The notes under the pieces were generated by a model. The model ran no database searches. It had not been told where the DNA came from and saw only the letters and a program-made list of their open reading frames with translations. The position numbers and the translations under genes are program-made. From Posidonia oceanica (Eukaryota; Streptophyta; Magnoliopsida; Alismatales; Posidoniaceae), in contig JAZBRS010000049.1 in assembly GCA_037176725.1 (NCBI GenBank), positions 14,154,001 to 14,218,000 on the forward strand: 64,000 nucleotides of DNA, read 5' to 3'. The stretch's first letter is position 1; every line of letters starts with the position of its first letter. Below, piece by piece: positions 54,501-64,000 of this stretch.

Positions 54501-57244
54501 GGCTGTTCTTCCTCCGGACACTCCGACCACCAGAGCGAGCTCCGGACCATTCCCAGAGCTCCGGACGATCGCCGACGTCGTTCTCCGCCCTCCCGCGCAT
54601 CCTCAGCCTCCCCTGTCGACGGCCACGGGTACTGCCGGCGCTCTGCTACAGTACTCGTCGCCGTCGACCAGTTACTGTGCATTTATTTTATTCTGGCTAA
54701 AGTTTTAAGTAAATATTGCATATTTGGTTTAAGTTTCTGTCATTTTACATTCCGGTCCTTATTCCACTTAATCTACTGTGCTTTTAAATCAAAATCATAT
54801 TAAATTGCTGTTTTTATTTATGTTTTTCAGTATTTGCAATCTGGTCCATTTACTGTGCTGTGCTGTTATAATATTTTGCATTTTAGCCCCTCTGTTTTTG
54901 TTTTTTGCATGTAAGTCCTGCACTAAATCATTTTATTTAAATGCATTAACTTTACCATACTGCATTGCATCCTGGCCCCCTGCATGTTTTTATTTTTGCA
55001 TTTAAGTCCCATGCACTGTAGCAACTTAGGATTTATTTTTTATTTTTGCATACTGCATTGCATATTTTACCTTCTAGTTTTGCATATTTGCAGTTAGGTC
55101 CATTTTAAATGGACAGTAACTGTGCTGCATGCATTTTAGCTTATTACATTGCATTTTTGACCCTGATCTTTTTAAAAATTGCACTGTAGCCCTGTTATTT
55201 AATTTTCAGAGCATGTTTTCCATACTAAATTGCATTTTTAGCCCCTGCATGATTTCAAAATCACACCTAGGTCCTTGCATGTTTTAAAAAATCATGTGAA
55301 AAGACCATTTTGCCCCTAGGTTGCATTCTAGCTCCTATGCCCACCAAATTTCATGCAGACCTTCCACTAGTATTCCCAGACTCCCTGGAACCTTGTTTTC
55401 TGGAAAAATTGCATTTTAGACCCTAGTTTTTTCAAAATTGCACCCTGACTTCTTTTTGGTTTCAAAACCCCTTTTAAAGCACACCCTCTTTTCAAAACAA
55501 CTTTCTAAGCCTAGTTTTGCCAAACGAAGCCTTGCCCTCTCCTGTTTTCGAAATCCCTTCCCATGGAACCCTGTTTTCTGGGAAATTTGTACTTTTAGCC
55601 CCTTTTCTTTTCCAAAATGTCCCCTGAAATCCTGGTTTTTCCCAGTTTCTTATCATTGCTTTTTCTTGCTTTTGCATGCATCCTGCACTCATCTAGCCTT
55701 GCATTCTAGCATCTTCTTGCACACACTGAGCACTTCTAGCTCCCCTTCACCTGGGAGGACCCTTTTTCACACCCCTAGGACCTCCTGAACACCTAGATCT
55801 GCTCTTCTCCCCTGTTCTGGCCCTTCTGTCTTGAAACTGCAATATCTTGCAATCCGACCGTTGGATCTTCTCAAGTAAGCTGCCCAGGCGACCGCAGCAA
55901 GGCGCCCTTCAACATGGACCAGACAGATTTCAGATCAGGCTCCCGGATCTCCAGGTATGTCCTCCTGAACCCCTGCATTGCATTCATTTGCATGCCATTT
56001 GCACAGTTTTCCTCGTTTTGGTTTTCTGTCTCTTCGAGCATGTAGAATAGGGCCTCCCCTTTCTGCTTCTATCTCCAAATCCCCGTTTCGCGTACCCCTG
56101 TGTGTTTTGTGTTGAGTTTTCCTTGGATTTGCCACGCAATGTAACTTTCTTCCCCCTTTTCCACGATCCGATCACATCGCGAGCTTTGGGCAGCATGCGA
56201 GACACACCGTGGAACGGTTTAGTGGGAAATAGTCGCAAAGAGGTGGTAATCCCTCCGTTGCACACTCTCCCCTCTGTAGGTCTTCACACCTACTCTGAGT
56301 GGTCCCGAACAACGTCTGTTCTTACACACACGTTGTTTTGACTCCCCTTTGGCCTTTTCTAATCTCTTTCTGTATTCCTGCATTCTCATGGCTTTTCCGA
56401 GGTTTTGCTTCACTGTTTTGGCACCGTTTCGCGTGCCTGCTCTCGTTTTGGCACCGTTTTGCGTGCCCTCCTGTTTTCTTGCCTCATTTTGCGCGCTGCC
56501 TTGTTTTCCGCTCGTTTTGCGTGTCGGTTTCGCTCTTTTGCATCATTTTGCGTGCGTTGCTTATTTCTTGCCTCGTTTTGCGTGTTTTACGCTGTTTTCC
56601 CTTGCATGTCGATTGCATTGAATGGTTTTCTCGCTGTTTCGCTTTTTCGCCTGCATTTGCATATAGGGCTGTGATGCTTACTGTCTGGAGTTCTCACGAG
56701 CTAGGTTTCGCCTAATTCGGAACACGGACAGCGTGGCTGAGCACTTAGAGAGCACGTTTACTTCCTTGCTTTGTTTCTTCCCCCTTGGAGCACACCTCGA
56801 GCATTCATTCAGGCATTTATAGGCACATAGGCATTCAATCCTGCATTTTTCTACGTATGCGAGCGTAAGCCTAGAAAGACCGATTTTCGGGCGTGTCGGG
56901 GGTGCCTAACACCTTCCCCGCACGTAACAGGAGTCCTTACCCTGTCTTTTGGCCCGCAATGACCATACTGCCTTTATCCTAGGCTAGAGTCATCTCATTT
57001 GCATTTGTTTGCATTTGTTTTCCTTTGCATTGCTTTGCTTTGCATTTCTTGCTCGGTTTTGCGCGTTAATTCGCGCATTTCCCCGGTTTTCCTCGTCTTC
57101 CGTTAATAGACGTGGTGGCGACTCTGATTTGTCTTATCTTTCCTTTTTCTCCTCGATTTCCAAGTGTTTTCGAGTTGAGCCTCTTCCTCGGATCTCAATC
57201 GCCGCTGGAATATAGCGAGCCTGATTCCGATCGGGATCGCTACA
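51531..57244 (+). mobile_element. Element F 3' LTR (5714 bp)
   Basis: Near-identical to 29066-34778, offset 22465-22466. Differences are mostly transitions, for example the CCTAACCCATT/CCTAACTTATT change near 51763 and several in 55850-57190. It ends GATCGCTACA followed by the CACTG duplication. It carries the conserved block at 56865-56973 and the primer-like box at 57116-57126. Confidence 0.96.
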
Positions 57245-57249
57245 CACTG
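57245..57249. repeat. Target-site duplication CACTG (right) of element F
   Basis: Perfect copy of 29061-29065. Confidence 0.98.
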
Positions 57250-59050
57250 CGCCTATGCCTCGACCCTTTTTGTTGACAGCGCCGTCAAAGTACAGCTGCC
57301 ACTGCTCTTGCTCCTCAGGGTCTTTCTCCTCTGAGTCCTCCATTACAAAGAGAATGTCCTCGTCAGGGAACTGCGTCTGGAGTGGCTGGTATTCAGGCAA
57401 AGGAAAGTCCGCCAGGTGATCTGCCATAGCCTGGCCCTTCATAGACCTCTGTGTGACGAAGGTGATGTCGTATTGGGATAACAGCACCTGCCACTTGACA
57501 CATCTGCTCACCAAAGCCGGCTTTTGAAAGAGAAACTTGATGGGATCATGCCGGCACATGAGGTGAACTGGGTACGCTATCATATAATGCCTCAGTTTCT
57601 GTGCGGCCCAGACAAGGGACAGACAGGTCTTCTCCATCGTGCTGTACCTGGCCTCGCATTCATTGAACTTCTTGCTCAGGTAGTAGATGGCGCGCTCCTT
57701 CCTACCAGATCCGTCGTGTTGGCCCAAGACGGCGCCCATGGAGTGCTGTGTGGTAGAAAGGTAGAGGAGCAAAGGTCTTCCTGGCGTGGGAGGGACCAGG
57801 ACAGGAGGTTTGACCAGCAGTTGCTTGATTTTATCAAATGCGGCCTGACACTCCTCGTTCCAGTTGATTTGCGCGTTCTTCCTCAGGAGTTTGAAGATAG
57901 GCTCGCAGATGGACGTAAGCTGTGCAATGAAGGGACTGATATACTGTAAGCGCCCAAGTAGGCCTCGAACCTCTTTCTCGGTTCTAGGGGGTGGTATGTC
58001 CACGATGGCTTTCGCTTTCAACGGGTCCACTTCAATCCCCCTTTGGCTAACGATGTAGCCCAGAAGTTTGCCAGATGAAACCCCAAACACGCATTTACTG
58101 GGGTTAAGCCTCAGTCTATATTTTCTCAAACGGTCAAAGAGCTTCTTCAGGCAAGCAAGGTGATCCTCAGGCTCTTTGGTCTTCGCAAGCATGTCATCTA
58201 CATAGACCTCTACTTCTTGGTGCATGAGGTCGTGGAAAAGCGTAGTCATGGCCCTCTGATAAGTTGCGCCAGCATTCTTCAACCCAAGCGGCATAACTTG
58301 ATAACAGAAGACCCCCCAGGGGGTGATGAATGAGGTCTTTTCCATGTCTTCTTCTGCCATCTTGATCTGATTATAGCCGGAGAAACCATCCATAAAGGAT
58401 AGCATTTTGTGGCCCGCAGTGTTGTCGACTAGGACGTCAATGTGAGGCAATGGGAAATCGTCCTTGGGACTTGCCTTGTTCAGGTCCCTGTAGTCGATAC
58501 ATATCCGGATCCGGCCATCTTTCTTGGGCACTGGCACGATGTTCGCAAGCCACTCAGGGTAAAGGACGACCTTCAGAAAATTGACATCAAGCTGCTTCAT
58601 TATCTCTTCCTTGATCATGAGCAGCCATTGTGGTCGCCATCTTCTCAGTTTCTGCTTTACTGGCTTGGCGTCTGGCTTCAAGGGCAAATTATGGACCACT
58701 ATTTCGACATCGAGGCCAACCATGTCTTCATAAGTCCAGGCGAAGACGTCTGCATACTCTTTCAGGAATGCAATGAACTCTATTCTGGCCTGGGGTGATA
58801 GTAGGGCACTGATGCGAACTTCTTTGGTTTCTTCGGCTGTGCCGAGGTTAATAACCTCTGTTTCTTCTTCAACATGCAGGTTGGGACCTTCTGGATCATC
58901 GTCATAGGGCCGGAACTCAGGCGATGGGTCGTCATTCTCATCCTCACCTGTATTGTCTTCTTCTCCATATGCAACAAGTTTCGAGAGGATCTCCTTTTCG
59001 AGGGTGGGATTTGTTACATCGAAGGAGTGTAGATGTTCTGCTTCTTGGCC
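57250..59050 (-). pseudogene. pol: Reverse transcriptase and RNase H of element E
   Basis: The minus-strand frame runs from just after the TAG at 59051 down to the point where element F was inserted, inside the second RNase H (after NKKGRGIGAV). RT motifs are intact: PVPKKDGRIRICIDYRDLNK, DGFSGYNQI and YVDDML. MPLGLKNAG has L for the F of element F. The first RNase H again has LYLSTTQHSMGAVL, so the missing first Asp is shared by both elements and is not a private mutation. The frame itself has no stop, but it is cut by the insertion. The last reading past 57250 into LTR DNA is artefactual. Confidence 0.92.
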
Positions 59051-60697
59051 CTAGTGATGCCTCAAGATGGTCACGCCTACTCGAGTATTTCTGTATCCCC
59101 GGTGCGCGACCTCTGCTCGGGTGACTTCCTTTGTCTGTTCCGCTGCTGATGACACTACTGCATGCTCTGCTGATACTGCTGAATGCCTTGCCGATTCTAC
59201 GACCGATACTGCTGACGGCCTTGCTACCGAGACTACTGACAACTCTGTTACTGATTCTGCCCTTTGTTCTGTTACTGTTACTGCTGCTGCATGATCTGCT
59301 GGTGCTTCCTCCTCTGAGTCTGCTAATGTGCTGGTGGAGGGTATGTCGGACTGGCGGCTGATCTGGATACTGCCACCTGCTGTCTTGCCCCAGTGAGGCA
59401 TGTGCTGCACGAGCCACCTAGACCCTCCTTCGGGTTGGAGGATGATGAGCTCGTCTGGTTTAGGGGAGTTCGGCATTACCGAGTTTTCTCCCAGAGCCAT
59501 GATGGAGGTGTGGTCCTCTCGCAGAGGAGGATCCGTAACTACGGCTTTTCCTTTTCTTTCTGCGGCTCGATGCTGTGCCAGGTCTTCTACTATGGATTCG
59601 AGCTGTTCTTGGTACAGTAGCTCCAAATCAGACATCCATGAATCGACCTGGGCTTCTATCGCCCCTCCCTCTTCCTCATTTGAGGGTGAGTTGACATAGT
59701 AGGCGCCGAGGGCCTACGGCACTGGCTCGGCTGCGAGGTGGATTGCTGTTCCTTGTATTTGCGTGGTCTGACTAACAGGCACGCCTGATAGTGATAGCCT
59801 CGGCATGGGAGATCCGGACAGGCTGGTCAGCGGGGCCGCAGATGGGTACGCTGCCAGGGTTACTGCCGCAGTCAGAGGGTAGGCAGAGGTGCTCTTCTGA
59901 AGGCTCAAGGGCCGGTAGACTGTGATGCTCGGCTGGTCCTCTACGACTGGTGATGATGGTGAGAACGCGGCCTCTGACGCCATAGGGTCCTGCCATGAGA
60001 GTTGCTGTTGTGCGGCAGGAGAAGGCGTGACTGACTGAGCTGGCTGGGATGTGGTTACTGAAAAGGGCCGAGTCACGCTGCTGACTGGACTCAGTGACTG
60101 ACCCTCCTAAGAGGGTGACAGTTGTACTGATGCGACAGCGGTTGCGGGCGAACTGACTGACTGCGCCTGGGTTGGTACTGGTGATGCTGAAGTTGGTACT
60201 GGTGATGCTGACAAGGCTGTGGGAACATCAGAGACTGTCAAATCTGCCAAAGGTTCTGCCAAATCTGCTGCTTCATGATCTGTGGAAGGAAAGGCCAGAC
60301 AAACCGACTGATGTGCTGTTGAGTTGGGCTGGCTTTCGCTGCAAGTCTGAACTGCCCCTGCTGTGCTAGACTGTTCCTCATCCGAGTAGTAGTCCTCAAC
60401 GCAGACCCAGTCCTCTTCCGGCGGCGGAGAGCTTTGGCATGGCTCCGACGGCGCTACAGCTTGAATGGCGCTTGAACCCAGGATACCCGCACTTGTGAAG
60501 TTAGCTAGGTTCCGGGGTATGAGCATTCGTTGATTCCTCGCTTGCGAGCACTTGCCTTCATCAGCGTGAGGGTCGTATCCTAGACCCTCGTTGTCTCTTC
60601 GTTCTTCCGCTGTGATGGGTTCAGCGATTCCCTGGCCGTATCGTCCAAGCGGTGTCCCTTTGACGTAGCCCCACCTGTGACAGACGTTCTCGACCAT
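59051..60697 (-). pseudogene. G-patch-like region and linker to pol, element E
   Basis: One minus-strand frame continues gag-pro through the G-patch-like stretch (WGYVKGTPLGRYGQGI ... GLGYDP) and the Ser/Ala-rich linker, into VAHRGYRNTRVGVTIL, which in element F is in the pol frame. So in E gag, pro and pol share one frame, broken by TAG at 60107, 59714 and 59051. At 59714 and 59051 element F has CAG. This shows that the frame change of element F at about 41240 is secondary, unless E is the altered copy. Confidence 0.85.
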
Positions 60698-63600
60698 CTA
60701 AAAAGGGTTGTTGTGAAGGGCCAAGGAGTTGACGCGTTCAAGATCTGGTAAGAAGTTAACCGGCTCGCACCGATTAACGCGGTATAAGGCATTCGAGAGT
60801 TCAGGGTCAAAGGGGACAGTCCGCGAAGAGACAGAGGAAACCGCTTCGATCCGCTCCTTCTCAAAATTCCCAGCCATGACAACGATGACGTCGTCACCCC
60901 GGCGGAACTTGATCATGCGATGGAGGGTCGAGGGGATAACCTGATGCTTGTGGAGCCAAGGGCGCCCAAGCAGAAAGTTGAAGTTAGGCTCCAAGTCGAC
61001 GACGTAGAATTCCACATCGAATGTGACCGGACCAATGATAAGAGGAATAATCAGAATCCCTAGAGCGTCGTGGTGGGTATTATCAAAAGCTGTCATTCCC
61101 TTTACAGCTGGAGTAATGTCCTCGGCCTTGAATCCGAGCTTAGTTGCTGTTCGCAAGGGGCAGACGTTAAGGCCTGACCCATTATCGACCAGCGCAAGGG
61201 GAATGCGAAAGTTTTTGAATTGTACCGTGACGAACAAGGGTTGGTTGTGATTAATCCCCGCCGGGGACAGCTCATCACTCGTAAAAGTGATGACCTGGGG
61301 TTCTGCGATCATTCCAACCATGCTTTCCAGGGCGGTAGGTTCTATGGCTTGGGACACGCGAGCGGCTTGGAACACGCGAAGAAAAGCCTCGCGGTGTTCG
61401 GCAGAAGTGTGTATCAGGTCCCAAATGGATATGTCGGCTTTAACCTTTTTGAGCTGGGAAGTAATGTCGGCCTTGGGCTGGCCTTTCTTGGTGGCAGGGA
61501 GTGTGGCCTTGGGGGCAGATTCAGCTATGGTGGATTCAAGGGGTTGGCCTGGAGGTGGTAGGGTTGTAGGCTGGGCTAAGGGAAGAGGTGTTGCAGGTTC
61601 TGGATGATTAGGTCTAGTCACTGGTGTTGGGGGTTTGTAGACCCTCCCCGATCGCGTCACTTCCGCACACATTTCTGTGGCGTAGCTGTAAGGTACGCGA
61701 TGGGTATCCTGGGTTAGGTTAATAACCACGGGAGCACGTGCAGCGAGCACGAGAAGGGCTACAGGGGTGCCTACTGGCTGAGGAAGGCATGGATGGGGGG
61801 ATTGCTGGGAAGGCAAATGGGGTGGGGACTGAGGTCTTGCTAGCAGGTGCACAGGAGACCCTGGCTGGGGTCTGGCTAGGAGATGTATTGGGGACACTGG
61901 CTGCAGGTTACCTAGCAGGTGTACTGGGGCTTGGGCCCGAGAAAGCATGGTGGTTGGTGCAGAAGAACGCTCCGGCCTGGTGCGCGGTCGGATCATATGA
62001 ACGCCCGACTCGGAACCAGCGACAGCTGCAAGATAAAGAGAGACTGGGAAAGGAGTGGAGATATCATGGATAAGCTCGGAAGGATCTACCACAGATGTGA
62101 GAGATCCAGAAGGAAACAAGGAGTGGATTCCTGAGGTCCCCGCGTCTCCTGAATAGGAGTGCTCTGGCAGGGGCCGGCGAACAATATTAGCTGGGGTAGA
62201 TGCTAATGCAGATGCATGAGATGGTGTTGAAGTGGACGCCTCGTGCGTGTCGATCACAATCGTTCCCGATTCGATCAAATCCTGGATAGCGTTCCAGAGA
62301 GTGAAGTAATTATCAGTCGAATGCCCGACGCTTCGATGAAAATCGCAGAAAAGGTTCGCCTTAAACCAATGCAGTAGTGGGTTTGGTGGCGGGCGAACCT
62401 CCGAAAACTTCAAGAGCGACGCAACCTTCAGGAAGACGGCGGTGAGTGGTTCCACCAGTGAGGCGAATTTCCGCTTCTCAACGGGTGGCCGTCTTGGCCT
62501 CTGGAATTGTCCTTGCTGAACCGGTGCGGCAGGATAGACCGGTCGAGCGGTGGTAGTGATTTGTGGTGTGGGGTGTGCCCTAGGTGCAGGTGCGTAATAG
62601 ATCTGAGGAGGGGCAGGCCGGGATGCCAGACGAACAGGCGCAGCAGGGGAGTCGACGTACGCGACAACGGGCTTCGGCGGATCCTTTCTCTTGGGACGAT
62701 TGTTGTTGATGTCGTTGTTGTTGTTGATGGCGCTGCTGCTACTACTGTTACTGCTGGCGAGGGCCTGCCTGGCAAGCACAGAGAGCTCGGGGAAGTTGCC
62801 ACTCCACAACGAACTCTCTACACGAGTGCCAGCTCGGATCAAAGCAGTGAAGGTTGTGACAGGTTGGATGCTAAGCAAAGCTCCGGTGGACGGCTGCACC
62901 CCGTTTATAATGATCTCGATAAACTCCTCGTCAGAGGGCCTATCGCGAACCTGAGAGGCAAGGGCACGCCAGCGGCCAACGTACTCCCTGAACGGCTCGC
63001 CCGGATTCTGCTTGGTTGCGATGAGGTCCGCGCGCTTTGGGACCAGATCGAGATTGAAGGAATACTGTTCCAAGAACGCCTGGCTTAGGTCGTTCCATGT
63101 CCTGATTGTAGCCATATCAAGCGAGGTGAACCACTTGAGAGCTGGACCGGACAAACTCTTTTGGAACAGGCGGATCAGCAACCTCTCGTCAGCCTGGAGC
63201 TGAGCGAGATCACCGCAGTACGCCTTCAGATGGGCTATGGGGCAGCCCCTACCATCATACTTCTCAAAGTCCGGGATTTTGAACTTTGGAGGGAGTACAG
63301 CCTCTGGGAAACAGCAGAGGTCTCGGAATTGGTAGGTCTGGTGGTCCGTGCCCTGCACTAGACACAGTGCCTTCTCTAGAACATCCATCCTGTTGTTGAT
63401 GAGGTCTGGAATGGCTGCCACAGGTGATGGGGCAGCGGGGGCAGGGACTACGTATGCCGATTGGGTCGCACCAAGGTGCTCCTCCGGATCTACCATCATA
63501 TCGCCTGGTGACGCAAGGTGATGGCCGGCATACCCGTGCTGTGGTGGAGTGCAAGGGGGGATGCATGTGGAATTCTGAACCTGATGCAAAGGGGGAGGAT

Positions 63601-64000
63601 AGGTGGTATGCTGTGCGGTGGGTGCAGAATGCTGGAGCAACAGCGGCCGCACCGATGCAATGCCGGGGGGCGGGCCTGCGAGATACTGCGCTCCCACCAG
63701 TCCGAATGACTGGCCACCAAGTGGCGGAGGTGCATGCTGTGTGTGGTGCGATGTGGATGCAAGAGGCGGGATACGTGCCCCCATCGCCGGAACTGTGAGC
63801 AGTTGAGACGACGGTCTAGGCGGAAGTGTAGAGTGCAATGCATGATGTGCGAGAGCAGGCCGCACAGGAACCTCAGGACCAACGGGAAGGGAAGAAGGAC
63901 GGACTGATAGAGCCATACCCTGCAGCCGCTGGATAGTGTCCATCAGATGCTGGTACTGTTCTTCAAGTGTCCCGTCGGTGGGAACGCTGAATTGCAGTGC
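60698..64000 (-). pseudogene. gag-pro: Gag and protease of element E (runs off the window)
   Basis: An open minus-strand frame from the window edge to TAG at 60698-60700, where element F has CGA. It contains the Pro-rich N-terminal part, the capsid domain (PPKFKIPDFEKYDGRG, LFQKSLSGPALKWF), the zinc knuckle with the same C-X2-H-X4-H-X4-C spacing, the linker and the protease (LVDNGSGLNVCPL, FLLGRPWL). The TAG present in element F gag (36925) is CAG here, so Gag is uninterrupted. Its real start and the 5' LTR lie beyond 64000. Confidence 0.92.

Larger units (their letters stand above)
29066..57244 (+). mobile_element. Element F: complete 28.2-kb Tat/Ogre-like retrotransposon
   Basis: Complete by structure: 5713-bp and 5714-bp LTRs beginning TGTTGACACC and ending GATCGCTACA, a 5-bp target duplication, primer-binding site, gag, protease, RT, two RNases H, integrase, a sense PMD-like gene, a hairpin array and a polypurine tract. 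The order PR-RT-RH-second RH-INT is that of Tat-lineage Ty3/Gypsy elements. At 28.2 kb it is at or above the top of the sizes I know for Ogre elements. Three lesions (TAG at 36925, frame changes near 41240 and 43640) probably make it inactive unless the frame changes are an expression strategy. Confidence 0.96.
16833..64000 (-). mobile_element. Element E: minus-strand Tat/Ogre-like element, split by element F
   Basis: It reads right to left: gag-protease (64000-60698), G-patch and linker (60697-59051), RT-RNase H (59050-57250), then after element F the rest of the second RNase H and integrase (29060-27393), a spacer, the PMD-like gene (26242-24902), hairpin repeats (24452-23115), polypurine tract (22606-22591) and 3' LTR (22590-16833). 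Its 5' LTR is beyond the right edge. Several stop codons make it inactive. The two halves rejoin in frame across CACTG. Confidence 0.95.

Overview
This window is plant nuclear DNA made, as far as I can see, entirely of nested Ty3/Gypsy LTR retrotransposons of the Tat/Ogre type. I found no host gene. Evidence for a seed plant: huge LTRs (5.2-5.8 kb), a Tat/Ogre-like primer-binding site, a DNGSG aspartic protease, a reverse transcriptase followed by a weak RNase H and a second intact RNase H, and a plant-specific PMD/DUF7745-like extra gene. The species cannot be told from the sequence.

Layout, left to right. 1-2927: part of a minus-strand LTR. 2928-7908: an old, gutted minus-strand element (A) with a broken gag carrying three zinc-knuckle modules, a scrap of integrase, a primer-binding site and part of its LTR. 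7909-9507 and 14714-15166: the start of a plus-strand LTR (B), split by a 5.2-kb solo LTR (C, 9508-14713) with perfect CAATC target duplications. 15167-16832: the end of a minus-strand LTR (D). 16833 to beyond 64000: a minus-strand element (E), itself split by a complete 28,179-bp plus-strand element (F, 29066-57244) with perfect CACTG target duplications. The insertion order is A, then B, then D, then E, then F, with C also inside B.

Element F is the best copy: 5' LTR, primer-binding site, 1.3-kb leader, gag-protease with a G-patch-like tail, RT-RNase H-second RNase H, integrase, 1.3-kb spacer, PMD-like gene, 3.1 kb of hairpin-forming repeats, polypurine tract and 3' LTR. Its LTRs are over 99% identical by eye, so it is young, but it carries one in-frame TAG and two frame changes. 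Element E has the same plan with more lesions.

The most unusual feature is the region between the PMD-like gene and the 3' LTR. In both E and F it is an array of many short inverted repeats whose two arms change together (GATAG/CTATC, GACAG/CTGTC, GGTAG/CTACC and so on). It ends in a conserved composite palindrome that encloses the polypurine tract and the first bases of the LTR. The PMD-like gene carried in sense orientation after integrase is the second point of interest.
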